DNA from: Psoroptes ovis
Lineage: Eukaryota > Arthropoda > Arachnida > Sarcoptiformes > Psoroptidae
NCBI GenBank assembly: GCA_002943765.1
Contig: PQWQ01000010.1
Span: 994,501-1,058,500, forward strand
Reading direction: 5' to 3'
DNA: 64,000 bases
Position numbers and translations under genes: made by a program. A model generated the notes under the pieces. That model was not told the DNA's origin. It saw only the letters and a list, made by a program, of their open reading frames with translations, and made no database searches. Position 1 is the first letter of the stretch. Each line of letters begins with the position of its first letter. Below are positions 1-11,430 of the stretch, piece by piece.

Positions 1-675
1 TATGATTTAATCATATTACATGATTTCAATGACCACAATGTTAAATTGCGTTTAAATTTTATGTCATTATCATCGATTAAATCATTGAAAAGTTTTAATT
101 TAAATTATTATGGTTTAAAATCAATCGATTTAGATCAGTTATCGCATCATGTTCGACAAATTCAAGAATTACAATTATATTTTGATGATAAATTGGACAA
201 AACTGTATACAGTTTAATAAATTATCATATGAAAAATTTAAAAACATTATCATTGGGTCCATCTTTGAATTCTTATTTGTCAACAAGCAAAAAACATAAA
301 TTTTATTTCGATAATAATTCATTACAACAATTGTTGATCGGAACTAATCAACCGAATTCGCTGGAATTAACTAAAAATACATCAAAGCCATTGACATCAC
401 TTCGTACGATTCAATTAATGAATGGTCATATTCATTTTAGAATAAGTACAAGTCACAAAACAAATGAAAAAAAGGCCGCATTTACTTTACTTGGTGCACT
501 GTATGGAGTAACGAAATCGATAGCTAACGACAATAAAGATGATCCGAATGAATCAATGTTTCGATTAATATTGATCAATAATTGTTACGAACTACCAGAT
601 GCGAAAACATTACATGAATCATTCCAGTTTTCTCCGAATTTTTCATTGGAAAAAATATATAAATCATTGAATTGA
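1..675 (+). CDS. LRR-like protein, C-terminal part (5' end outside window)
   Basis: The frame is open from base 1 to a TGA at 673-675, giving 224 residues with no start codon of its own, so the gene begins left of the window. Leucines and isoleucines recur in an irregular LRR-like pattern (for example LKSFNLNYYGLKSIDL, then IQELQLYF, LKTLSLG, LQQLLIG and LRTIQLMNG), roughly one per 25-40 residues. This resembles the C-terminal solenoid of F-box/LRR proteins, but no F-box is visible in the part present, so function is not assigned. There is no signal peptide or membrane segment in this part. The protein ends on a short KSLN tail, followed by an AT-rich 3' flank. The reading frame is clear; the family is only a likely guess. 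Confidence 0.6.
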   Translation, partial: YDLIILHDFNDHNVKLRLNFMSLSSIKSLKSFNLNYYGLKSIDLDQLSHHVRQIQELQLYFDDKLDKTVYSLINYHMKNLKTLSLGPSLNSYLSTSKKHKFYFDNNSLQQLLIGTNQPNSLELTKNTSKPLTSLRTIQLMNGHIHFRISTSHKTNEKKAAFTLLGALYGVTKSIANDNKDDPNESMFRLILINNCYELPDAKTLHESFQFSPNFSLEKIYKSLN

Positions 676-943
676 AATAGATTATTATATTTTAAATCAA
701 TTAATACCCCACCGTAAACAATTTATTCATTGATTAAATTGTAATCAAAAATAATCCATAAAAAATGAAAAATAAGTAATAATTATATTTGTGATTAATG
801 ATTAATTAATAAAAAAAATTTTCAAAAAAAAAATCAAAAAATTGTCATTTGTAAGTCTCTAAAAATTATTATTATCTCTTTTTGAATTAAGATTCATTTT
901 CAAATTGATGATCAATAGATCAATTCCATTTCCATAATTTGTT

Positions 944-1849
944 CTACAGATTTGATAATAAGTCTACTAATGGATGGAAAAATGATGCTGGCAATTTTTT
1001 CGTTGATTTTTTCACTGGCGGTACAGTCACTTTATCGCATTTATCACTATCACCACTATATTCACCACATGCTGCATTGATTGCATTATCAAAGAATGAA
1101 CGTACATAATCAATATTTGCATCGATACGTTCATCTGAACAATCTTTTGGATGTTTTGATGCTTCTTGACGTACACATTTGGCGATAGCGAAATAGCCAC
1201 TGATTTTTAAATTATTGAAATCGAATAAATTCAATTAGAAATTTGATTTTTGTTTGTTGCTTCAAGTAAAAATATATGACAAATATTACTTACCAACATG
1301 TTTGTATTAAACGTTCTTTGCCTTTATCTAATGGTTTTGAAGCCAACAAACGAAGAATATATTCATGATTACAATTATTATAATCATTCGTTGCTTTATT
1401 TGCACAATTAGCCGAATCCAGTAATTGAGCGGCACGTTTTGAATTTGGTTTCTTACAATATGTATTAATTACTTGTTTAATTGAATAAACAATAATCGAT
1501 ACAATTGATTTGGCTTGATTTTTAAGACAAGCAGTTTTATAATTTTCAACTTTAGCAACTAAACGTGTTTGTTCTCTGAAAAAATCAATAAATAGATGGT
1601 GAAAAAAAAATAATTTAAGTAGAAATTCATTGGAAAAAATAGTAGAATTAATTACTTGCAATATTCTTTCAGCTGTGCTTTATCGGTTGGAAATGGACGA
1701 TCAGTACCGAATGTCATAATACGTGCAACAACTTTATCAATATCATTTTCAGTTTTAAGATCACATTTAAAACCTTGATCTCCGTTGATTGTTGATTGTA
1801 ATTGAAATAAAATAGTTATGGTTAGACATATTTTCAATAAATTTGCCAT
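944..1849 (-). CDS. secreted 12-cysteine protein, family member 1 (three exons)
   Basis: Exons on the minus strand are 1849-1656, 1575-1294 and 1199-944, joined by introns of 80 and 94 bp with GT-AG ends. The sum is 732 nt, 243 residues. Residues 1-23 form a signal peptide (hydrophobic LTITILFQL core). The mature part has twelve cysteines: one near the start, one in the conserved RPFPTDKAQLKEYC block, then TAC, TYC, ANC, NNC, a CysCys doublet, KC, DC, AACGEY and DKC. Intron 1 falls just after the EYC codon and intron 2 splits the second codon of the CysCys doublet; both are phase 2. The same architecture occurs in three genes at 29.0-34.4 kb, so these are paralogues. The cysteine layout resembles an uncharacterised secreted family that I recall from insects and arachnids; no function is known to me. 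Confidence 0.85.
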
Positions 1850-4089
1850 TGTTGATGATTTTCAAACAGGGGAAAATGTGAAAAATTATATCAGATGCAA
1901 TGATAGAACGTTAAATTTTAATATATTATTTGAGCGATTGTCGACCAAAATTATGATTTAATAGCAGGATATTTATTCAATTATTTATTTGAATATTTAA
2001 ATGATTGATTTATCGGTTCAAAATTAAGTGTTGTCTCATATGATGAAGAGTGACGAATGAATGGATGATTAAATAAAATGTAAATACAAATGATATTTAA
2101 ATCTGAAAAAAAAATTTTCAATATTCAAACACCTTTCAAATCATTTATTCATTCATATTCATTTTTTCATCTCTTCAATCAATTATATACGGATATCAAT
2201 GTGCACAAATATTCAGGTGTCTTCTGTGTCTGTTGCTGCATCGATCATTTATCAAGAATATTGAAGCAAAGGTATTTACTGAAAGTGAAAGAGTTTCACT
2301 TTCTTTTTTCAAATTTCTTATGAAAATGAATGAATACTTCGAAGGTGTTTGCATTTGGATGTATGTGTGCATGTTTCAATCATGAATACATTTGAATTTT
2401 GAATGTTTGAAAATACATTGAAATATGCAGAGAAATACGATTTTGAAAATATGAAATATAATATACAAAATATTCAAAGTCACGTCTTATTTTTTATTTG
2501 TGATTTGAAGCTTGTATGCTTGCTCATCTGTCATAATAAAGGATAAGATCAATGATAATCATTGATCATTAATCATTGAAAAATATGAATTTCAAAAAAA
2601 AAAATTTATTGGTCAATCTGAAAATTTCAATTCATTGGTTATAATATGGTTATGAATCGAATGACAAGTCAATTTTATTGATGATGATGTCAATGTGATG
2701 GTGATCATCAAATAAAATCTTCATCATTGATTGATCGATTGATAGTAAAATTTCAATCATAAAATATTATTTGAAAAATCATATTTGAAAAAATTTTTTT
2801 GATTACATTTTCCTTATTATTATTATTATTGTCAATGTAATAATCTCGATTACATTGAAAAAAAGTATTGGTTTTTTTCTCTGATCAAAAGCAAAAATCT
2901 TTGATATTTGACAAGTTTTTTTGATATTTTCACTTGATATATTGATAATAAATGATGCAATTCAAGGCTATGAGTACAGCAAGTATGTTGAGCCGCAAAT
3001 ATTTGAATAGTTTTCGAAAATACTGAATATCTTATCGAATAATTCACTTAAAAATACATTTAATCGAAATTCCTGATAATTATGTAATAATTCATGAAAT
3101 ACTTCGAGTATCTTATCTGCTTCATGATCTGTTTCAAAACTCAATAGAATGCTTTCTCACTCAATGATAAATGATTCCTTTAAATCACCTAATGAATCAT
3201 TTGAAGGGGGTAAATTCAGGAATTTTTAATCAAGATTTAATCGAAATTTCTTTCAAATTTCAAATTAATAAACCATTTCCTAAACATTTGTTTGATTTTT
3301 TTTTTTTTTTGATTCATTTCATTCATTTCACTCATTCATTTATCCTTGTCTATCATGATACATCATTGATCATAAGATTGTGAAAAGTACAAGTGAATTT
3401 TTAATTTTGAAATTCAAATACGAAACGATAATGAAGAAAACTTGTTTCTTTCAATTTCTACAAAGAATTTTGTTTTTATTGTTGTTTACTCCTGAATTGA
3501 ATTCAATTTCAAATTAAAAATTCAATCAAAATCAATTCTGGTTTGAAATTCAGTTTCTTTTTCAATAATCTTGTTAAAATCGTCAGTGTTTTTTCCATAT
3601 TTTGTGCATGTGAGATTGATTGCAAGCAATATTAATTAATAGAAAAATATTGAAAATATGTGTGTGATTCAATGTCAATGTCAATGATGTTTTGAAAATT
3701 CTCAAATTGAAAAAGAATTCAATTGAATTCAATGAGATTCCAGTATAATTCATCATTGTCTATCCAATGAATAGAATCAAATATTTTTAAGAAAATATCA
3801 GAAATTTCAGGAAAATTCGAAGAAAAATGTAAATAATAAACAAAATGAAACAAAAACGACAAACACACATAAACCTGTATGTAGCCAAACATCAGCATAG
3901 ACATAAACATATTAAACAAAATATATTGAATAGACTTGAATATACTAGATTTTTCCTTGATAATTAAGCAGTTCACTGTTTAATTAATTGAAATTAATTA
4001 ATTAAAATTCTTGTATGTTTTACTCATTTTCGATTATTGTAATAGGAGGGTTGAAATTATTTATGATTATTATATTCTAAATTGCATTT
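1850..4089. other. intergenic, no gene seen
   Basis: A stretch of about 2.2 kb, very AT-rich, with TTGAAAA and TCAATG runs, a T-run near 3300 and (TTA)n near 2815. Open frames on both strands are short, lack a coding pattern and usually lack an ATG. The first 200 bp should hold the promoter of the 944-1849 gene. No RNA gene or transposon end was recognised. Confidence 0.5.
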
Positions 4090-4419
4090 TCATACATTTT
4101 CCCTGTATAATTGTCTCAATTCTTTACCATCTAATTCATTGGGATCAACGGATGAATCGAATGATTGTTTAGATGATTGATTAATCATTTTTCGTAGTAA
4201 TTCGTAATCATTTCTTTTGGTTACAATGAAATGACCATAGATTTGTTGTTGGTGATTATGTTGATTGTTCGTGGTTACCACTCTATTATGGTGGTCAGAA
4301 TCATCGATATTCGATCGTATCAATTCGAATCCATCATCACTCATTCGTTTACATGCATATAAATCAGATTTAATACCAAATCGTTTGAATATTTCGACAA
4401 ATTTTTCATTAATTTCCAT
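4090..4419 (-). CDS. unrecognised 109-residue protein
   Basis: The first ATG of this minus-strand frame is at 4419 and the frame runs 109 residues to a stop at 4090. The product is hydrophilic and charged, without a signal peptide or membrane helix. It starts MEINEKFVEIFKRFGIK, carries a His/Asn/Gln-rich middle (NNQHNHQQQ, near residue 55) and a charged C-terminal end (ELRQLYRENV). I do not recognise it. It lies 310 bp downstream of the arginine kinase gene on the same strand. Support for reality comes from sustained codon structure and from promoter-like GC-containing motifs 45-105 bp upstream (CGCCATCTG at 4464 and TTTCGCGCC at 4513). It could also be the last exon of a longer gene. Confidence 0.5.
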   Translation of the reverse strand: MEINEKFVEIFKRFGIKSDLYACKRMSDDGFELIRSNIDDSDHHNRVVTTNNQHNHQQQIYGHFIVTKRNDYELLRKMINQSSKQSFDSSVDPNELDGKELRQLYRENV

Positions 4420-4461
4420 TAAAATCAATGAATTATCATTTAGATTTGAATTTGAACGGGT

Positions 4462-4521
4462 GTCGCCATCTGTCGTTTTGGATGAGAACTTGGAAAAATT
4501 TGAAATTAAAAATTTCGCGCC
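4462..4521. promoter_or_regulatory. candidate promoter with E2F-type site and CGCCATCTG motif
   Basis: In a very AT-rich background this stretch holds GTCGCCATCTGTCG (4462-4475) and TTTCGCGCC (4513-4521). The second equals the E2F/DP consensus. The first, read on the minus strand, contains AGATGGCG, a motif common in metazoan core promoters (YY1/CTCF-like). It sits just upstream of the ATG at 4419. A similar pair lies at 40047-40121. Function is inferred from motif matching alone. Confidence 0.35.
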
Positions 4522-4728
4522 GCATTTTTAGAAAAATGAGAAGGCATTAAAAAATGAATACTAACCATTTTTTCAACGATTTTTTTGCACAGGAAAACCT
4601 TTAAAAAATGAATAAGAGTGATTTTATGAACATTTATATTAATTCTGAAGTTCATAAATCATTCAAAATTTTATTTCATAAAATTCAAAATTTTCGATAA
4701 TTTTATTATTAATTTCATTTTGTTTTTT

Positions 4729-5844
4729 TCACATTGTTTTTTCCATTTCAATCATTTGTTGTATGCCTCGTTGCATTTCCATAACGGCTTCATATTCGGT
4801 CAAGCCTAAACGGCGACGATTTGATATATCATACATTCCTTCATCACTATCCGTATGTTCACCTTTTGATCCACGTATTTGTAGATTATATTTATTTGCT
4901 GTCGTTTCAAACAATGATTTTTGTGATGATAATTTTGGTAATTTTATCATAACACTTGCACGTATTGTTGTGCCTAAATTTGTTGGACAAAATGTTAAAT
5001 AACCTAGACGTTGATCACGAACAAATTCAAGGCCAGATTCCATCAATTGTATACCACGTATTAGACGGCCAAACACTTGTGACACATTTCCACCTTCTTG
5101 CATACTAATAATACGAATATGATCTTCTTCATTGATCCATACCATAAATGTACGCGCTTTGTTAAGGAAAATACCTCGACCTTTTGGCCAAAAACGGCAT
5201 GCATTTGCTGTTTGCAAAAAACGATCACCTTCTTTGAATAGATAATGTTGATCGATTAATCGTTTTTGTTCTTCTTTACTCATTGTTAGCAATGGTAAAT
5301 ATTGTCCTTTTAGCTCTTCATCAGTGGCTTTCAATAAAATTGAACTAATTTTTTGTTCCAATTCTTTGTACTGTTTTTCTTTCAAACAAGGATTAAATGG
5401 AAAACCTTTAACACTACGACCACAACGTATACGTGTTGATATAATGAATTTATGTTCAGGATCTAAATCAATGAAATCAGATAATTTACCAAAATCTGAT
5501 GGTGGATGTGAATTGTTTGGACTAAAACAATGATATTCATCAATAACTTTATTGAATAATTCGGCAAACACTTGATATGCTTCAGGATCGGGTGCATAAA
5601 TACCAATATTACTATCATGATTCATTAAACCTGACCGTATAATATCCATTAATGTTGAACCCATTTTTGTACGACGATTTAATAGCTTTTCAAATAATTC
5701 TTTGGTAAGTAAACGTTTTAACATTGATTTACATTGTGGATCTTGTTGCATATCATTATATAATTTACGAATAATTTTTTGATTATTATTCGAACCACTA
5801 TTATTGGATTTATTGGAGCTTTTAGATTTTTCACCTGAAGGCAT
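4729..5844 (-). CDS. divergent arginine kinase (phosphagen kinase), intronless
   Basis: A single exon of 371 residues; arginine kinases are about 356, the excess being a Ser/Asn/Lys-rich N-terminus. The family reversibly transfers the ATP gamma-phosphate to L-arginine to make cytosolic phosphoarginine. Visible motifs in order are SNIGIYAPD (guanidino-specificity loop), STRIRCGRS, DQHYLFKEGDRFLQ, INEEDHIRIISMQ, TFCPTNLGTTIRAS and RGSKGEHTDSDEG. Counting from the reactive cysteine (Cys271 in usual numbering), the equivalents of Glu225, Cys271, Arg280, Arg309, Glu314 and His185 are kept. Changed are Gly64 to Asn and Val65 to Ile in the specificity loop, His284 to Met (adenine side) and Arg312 to Lys. 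The enzyme is therefore probably still a phosphagen kinase but is unlikely to be the housekeeping copy; with no introns it may be an old retrocopy under selection. Upstream is a minus-strand four-helix gene. Confidence 0.93.
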   Translation of the reverse strand: MPSGEKSKSSNKSNNSGSNNNQKIIRKLYNDMQQDPQCKSMLKRLLTKELFEKLLNRRTKMGSTLMDIIRSGLMNHDSNIGIYAPDPEAYQVFAELFNKVIDEYHCFSPNNSHPPSDFGKLSDFIDLDPEHKFIISTRIRCGRSVKGFPFNPCLKEKQYKELEQKISSILLKATDEELKGQYLPLLTMSKEEQKRLIDQHYLFKEGDRFLQTANACRFWPKGRGIFLNKARTFMVWINEEDHIRIISMQEGGNVSQVFGRLIRGIQLMESGLEFVRDQRLGYLTFCPTNLGTTIRASVMIKLPKLSSQKSLFETTANKYNLQIRGSKGEHTDSDEGMYDISNRRRLGLTEYEAVMEMQRGIQQMIEMEKTM

Positions 5845-6062
5845 TGGTTAATGTCTAGTTTGTTTTTTTTGGCTAAAAGAGAAAATTCAAATACAAATTC
5901 AAAGCAAAAAATTACAAAATCAAAAATTTGGTTAATTTTTATTTAATCATTAAATATTAGTAATATTTAATCGTAATTTTAATGAGCAAAACAATTAATT
6001 TTAAATAATTTATAATTCATAATCTAATTACAAAGCCACATTAGTGAAAGCTGGAAAATAAT

Positions 6063-7072
6063 TCAATAAAGTATTCGCTTTTGTCGTAATTCTTTGATCA
6101 ATTTTTCTTGCCGTACACGATATAACAGCACGAACAATATGGCCACAGCAATTGTTGGCACTTCCAGTGCCAACAGGAACCAATTTGATGTCATATTTGG
6201 AAATTGTATATGAAATATTGGCAACACATGTGAACAAATTGCATGTACCAATATCATCATAGCACAAAATAGCACCTGTTGATCATTTTAAATCAAAGGA
6301 AAATAGATTTAATAATCGTGTATTTAATCAATCAATTTTTTTGAATACTTACCATACAAGGATTCAAAAATATGGCACCCAATATACCGGCTAATGATAA
6401 TATTGCACAAAATAACGTCAACACTACCCATACAATCAATGAAATAATGTGTTGTTGTTTTAATTTTGAATTAGTGACAGCATAATGTTGTCGGAATTTC
6501 TTATTATTATGAACAATTATTAATCGTCCACTTTTTCTATTTTTAACACGTTCATCATCATCATTGTCTTCTTCATATGGATCGAATTCTGGATGAAATC
6601 GCTTGTTTGATTTTACAAAGAAAAATGCATCATTATTACTATTATCATCGTCATCATGATCATCTTCAATTTCATGACCAAAATGTGTTTCTCTTGCTTC
6701 ATCAACATCATCACCTATGGCATCGATAGCTCTTATAAAATAAATGGTACTAATTACGAATATAATGGCCAACAATATGACTAGTACAATACGTATCACT
6801 TGAAATGTAATTTCAATTTGTTTCATTTTGGCGGACATTTTTGGTTGATGTTGTTGTTCAATATGATGAGCATTTGAATGTTTATGATTTCGATGATTTT
6901 CAATTTGATTTCGTTGATGATTTTTAATTTGTTGTTTCGGCTGATGCTGCTGCTGCCGATGTGGTGGATGATCGCTATGTTGTCTATGAGGTTTATGATG
7001 ATGATGATAATGTTTATGATTATAATTTAAATTATTATTTCGATCATTTTTCGTGCGCAATGATGATGCCAT
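6063..7072 (-). CDS. four-helix membrane protein with His/Gln-rich N-terminus (two exons)
   Basis: Exon 1 is 7072-6353 (ATG at 7072; 240 codons, phase 0 donor GTAAGT); exon 2 is 6275-6063, after a CAG acceptor; 310 residues in total. Residues 1-80 are low-complexity His, Gln and Asn. Four hydrophobic segments follow: about 90-112 (IRIVLVILLAIIFVIS), 207-233 (IISLIVWVVLTLFCAIL), 241-262 and 272-294. Between the first and second lies a strongly acidic loop (DDHDDDDN). The C-terminus is short and basic. It resembles the small protein at 8658-9023, mainly in the first helix (IIRIVLxI), and the two may be related. No family could be named; four-helix proteins of the tetraspan/LAPTM kind are a topological comparison only. 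Confidence 0.75.
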
Positions 7073-8657
7073 TACATTAATTGAATTGAAATTTTCAATG
7101 AAAACAAAAAGTTTATTTGAAATTTGTTCATCAGCTGATACGGATTTCAAATTTCAATTCAGAATTCCAATTCAACACACACAATCAACAATGATTTCAT
7201 TAATTGTTTTCAATCAATCGACAAATATCATGAATACTACCCAATCGATAGCCCGAAATAAACAATGAAAATGAAAAAACATTTCAAGGTTTATGCGTGG
7301 TTTATTCAATATTTTCCTCCTTATGCGATTGCGATTGGTTTGCGTGATAATTTCATTCAAAAATTTCCATTCAAAAACACCACATTAAATGTAATAATAG
7401 TGATCACCATTATTATCATATTAACAGGTGTGTGCAGGTGGTCATCATTCGAAAAATTTTCAGATTTTTTTCCAAATCTCAAACTTCATTAAAATACATT
7501 GATTTCTGCTGTAGTTGCTGCTGCTGCTGCTGCATTGTTATTATTAGCTTTTGTTGACCATTTTTGGTTATAATCATTCATTATTGAAGCAAAACAACTG
7601 GCAAATAAATGGAAAATTATCGAAAACAACAAACAACGATGCGCAACAAGTTTTACAAGTTGTTTGTTTGTCGCATACTATACACCAGCAAACAAACAAA
7701 CCCATTGAAAAGAATCGTTTTCTAGAGGGTTTTCTATATCCACAAACAAACCAACTATTGGATGCTGTGAATCATTGAAAACAAATCTGAAAATCTCAAA
7801 ATTTGAATTTGAAAAATGAAATTTTCATTTTTCAATGGAAATTCACATAGAAATTTCAATCGGAAAAATATTTCAAATAAATGAATCCAAGAATTCTAAG
7901 ATGAAAAATTTGAAATTTTATTTGAAAAAATTTTGAAAAAAATAATGTAAAATGTCAATTGTGCAGTGCATTTATGCAGTCATAAAGTCAAAATAATAAT
8001 TAAAAAAGGGTTTGATCGAATTCAATTTGAATTCATTAATTATTATTAAATAATTATGAATAATAATTTTCATTTCCGTGTTTTTAAAATATTTCATATT
8101 TCACATACAATCATTTGTTTTTTGTTTTTTTATTTGATTTCTTTGATAAATGTGTAAATGTATGAATCAAAGTATTGATATTGATGGATGGATGCAATGT
8201 AATATAATATATGCCAATCAATCGTTTGTTTGGTTGTTTGTAAAATTAATTTCAATTATTAATGATTGATATATGGTGATATATGATTGGTATATATGGT
8301 TAGTATGTCATTTTGTTCATTGTCCTTGAATGTTATCAAAAAAAAAATTTCTTCGGGTGTAAAAGTATCAATGTATTGATGTTTTCAATCAAAATTAATT
8401 ATGATTTTGTTTTTCTCTTGGTGATTGTTTGCTGCAGTGTCTATTTCAGTCTAATTGTCATTTTTCAATTTCAATTAATGAATGAATGAATGGATGGATT
8501 GATTAATAAATGATGAGAAGCGTTTTTTTGTTGTTTTTTGTGGTGATGTTGCGTTTGATTGAAGAACGGAAGATAATTAGCTCGTTATTTCAATAATAAT
8601 GATTAGAATGATCGTTTTCAGTTCTTTTGTCAGTTGATTCGTCAATAAAACAAATAT
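7073..8657. other. intergenic, no gene seen
   Basis: AT-rich spacer between two minus-strand membrane-protein genes. It contains a short GCT/GCA run near 7510-7535 and many ATTTGAAA-type stretches. Frames near 7265 and 7551 are short, low in coding character and without family similarity. No RNA gene or repeat family was recognised. Confidence 0.5.
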
Positions 8658-9023
8658 TTAACCCGAACTATAGCCTTGTTTAAGCATAAATGCCATAATA
8701 TATGCCAATACTGCTGAACCGACCCAAGGTACAATAAATATCCAACCATGTGGTATTGTAATGAATAATTCAAATATAATAATAATTGTTTGTAATATGG
8801 CAAATATCAATACAAATAAGAAATGTTGTCGATAAGCTCCTAGCAGACCGATGATGACATTTGCACCTACTAATGCTGAACTAATTGCACCATTAACATT
8901 ATCACGACCACGATCATTTTTAGCGATACCGATTAATGATCTTGAAAATAATATTACCATCATAACTAATACGATTATGAGAAATATTAATAATACAATA
9001 CGTATTATACTGAATCCATTCAT
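8658..9023 (-). CDS. small four-helix membrane protein
   Basis: A single exon of 121 residues starting MNGFSIIRIVLLIFLIIV. Nearly the whole chain is hydrophobic, in four segments: about 5-27, 46-64, 68-88 and 92-112. Short polar links include KNDRGRDNVNG after helix 1 and IPHGW before helix 4. There is no cleavable signal peptide distinct from helix 1, and the tail is only KQGYSSG. The arrangement (four helices, both ends probably cytosolic) matches the larger protein at 6063-7072, and the first helix is similar in sequence. No known family is recognised. The ATG is preceded by AAA, and the frame uses the same third-position A/T preference as the neighbours. Confidence 0.7.
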   Translation of the reverse strand: MNGFSIIRIVLLIFLIIVLVMMVILFSRSLIGIAKNDRGRDNVNGAISSALVGANVIIGLLGAYRQHFLFVLIFAILQTIIIIFELFITIPHGWIFIVPWVGSAVLAYIMAFMLKQGYSSG

Positions 9024-11430
9024 TTTGGATTGATTTATTCAATTAATATTTGTAGCTCCTCGAAGACTTTCAATTCAAATTAATTTAAAGTAATTAATTT
9101 TTTTTGAGAAAATGAAAATAACAAACACTTTGGCTGATTTTAAAATAAAACAAAATCAAATATCTCAAATTAGAAAATGGCGAAATAAGCGAAAATTTCT
9201 TGTTCAAAATATATATATCAAATGGTCGACTGTTGGTATGTCGCGATTCAAATTACAAATGAATTCACGAAAAATTAAAATTTCAAAATTCAAAATTTGA
9301 AAATGATGATATCAATGATTGTAGCGAAAGAGAAAAAACTGAATCAAAACATTTTAAACATTAATGAAAGTGTTATAAATTGAATTATATATTTGAATTT
9401 GTGAATACAAATAAACAGAAAAACAAATGATAATAATGAACAAATTGTGAACAATAAAATTGAATTGCAAACAACTGAACAATTGCAAACACCATATACA
9501 ACTGGCTGAACACTTGCAATATATATTTCAAACAAAACAGTAAAACACTGCTTATTTCCAATTAATATTCATACAGTTTTCAAATTCAAATTTCAAATTG
9601 CTATCAATGGAAATTGCGATTCATTCAAAAATATTTTTTTTTGATATTTCTCCATTTATTTAACGTTTTTAGCTTTACAAATTCACAAATTTTTATATCA
9701 ATGAATGAATGGAAACTGTTTGTATGGCAAGAAAATTGAACAACAACAACAAAAATGTTTAGTTTTGAACAATTTCCAACAATAATAATAATAGTAATAA
9801 CTATCCATCACCAAACAACAAGCCAACCATTAGCATTACAGTGTTGGCGATGTTCATTTGTATTATCAATGAATGACTGAATCAATTGAATTGAATGTAT
9901 TGAATTGAATTGAATTGAATTTAGTTATAAAAATAATGTATTCGTTGATTCAACCACTACTAATTTTGTAGCTGAATTTAATTCAATAAAACGTTCAATT
10001 CGATTTGCCGTATTGCAGTCGAAACAAATTCAAAACAAAACAGTTTGTATTTCAGTTAACAGTAACTTGTCAGTGGTGTTTTGCAATGGTATCATCATTG
10101 ATAGTGACAAGATATCATTTGCACAAAACAAATAACGGCAACGATGATTGTTGCATTTTCATTTGTTTAATTGTGGTTGTTTTAGATTGTTGTTTGAAGC
10201 TAATGAAGACAAGATAATGAAGAATGAGCGGCGCAATGGCAAAGTGGCTTCAACACAATTTGCCATTCACCAATTCACCAATTCACCATGTTTATCAATG
10301 GTAATGTTGGTGTTGGCAATGTTGCTATTGGTTACGATGAAATGCTCAGAAAATTCTTGATTTTCATTTTTTAAAAATGAACATTTTCAAATACAAATAT
10401 GTTCCGTATTTTCTTAAAGTTATACGATTACAATTAATTCAATGCAAAGCACACAAACTGCATGTGTGAAACTGTTTAAAATTTCAGAAATTCTAGCCGC
10501 TGTTGTTATTAATCGTATTTTTTTTTAAATAATTGTGCTAAGGTGTGGCAGCTGATCAATTGCAATTGCAGAAAACCACCATATTTGCCGCGTATTGTTG
10601 CCAATTTTGTTGCCGATTATAATCATCCATTATTGTCATAATGAATGATCTTTGTTTCTTGTTTTATCGAAAAATTCATACATTCATCTTGTTATGATAA
10701 TAATTACAATAATGATTATCATAAATTATTTCAATTAAAAATTATATTTTTTCGGAAAAAAATATTTTAAAATGGAAATTATGTAATATTTCCGAGAACA
10801 GAGTAGAATTTCATGAATTTTATGGCGATTTCAATGGGATTTGAAGTCGAATTTAGTGGAGTGAAATGTCTCCAATGTCTTCATGGATTGCCAGACAGTT
10901 TTATGATTGGCCAAAGATATTCAATGTTTTGATATTCAAATGCAGGGAAATAAATTGAATTTTATGCGAAAATTTCTACCATCAAACTCTATTATCTAAC
11001 TGAAATCTTCATTGAATTTAATTGGTTTTTTATCTTAAAATAAAATGAAATCGTTGTCATTTAGTCTATTTCAAAAACCGAAAAACAAACAGAAAGATTT
11101 CCATAACAATGAACAACAATGCACACATACGGAATATAAATTAAATCTAGATTGCAAACATTGCAAAATTTATATTTCTCCATGCGAGAATTAATTTGAA
11201 AATTCGTTGAAAATATTTTTGAATTTACTGATTTACGAGTAAATGGATTTTAAATTTAGATCTAGATTCAATTAATTCAATTCGGATTTAAATAAATTAG
11301 CTTTATTAGATTCAATTTAATCCATCAAAAGTTTTTGACGCTTCATTATTAATCAGATGAAGCCAAATATGACTAAATAATGTTTTTTAAAAAATGTTTA
11401 AATATCTCTTAGTGGAAGATATTGAAATTA
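9024..11430. other. intergenic, no gene seen
   Basis: About 2.4 kb with no convincing coding region. TTGAATTGAATTGAATTG tandem repeats occur near 9895-9920, and (AAT)n near 9782-9800. Open frames at 9112, 10005 and 10148 lack family resemblance and sustained codon bias. The 3' end abuts a mariner-type MITE. Confidence 0.5.

Noticed and set aside
6028..6267. Overlapping minus-strand frame of 79 codons in the second exon of the four-helix gene
   Set aside because: It overlaps the better-supported exon in another frame, lacks hydrophobic helix continuity and has no partner exon.
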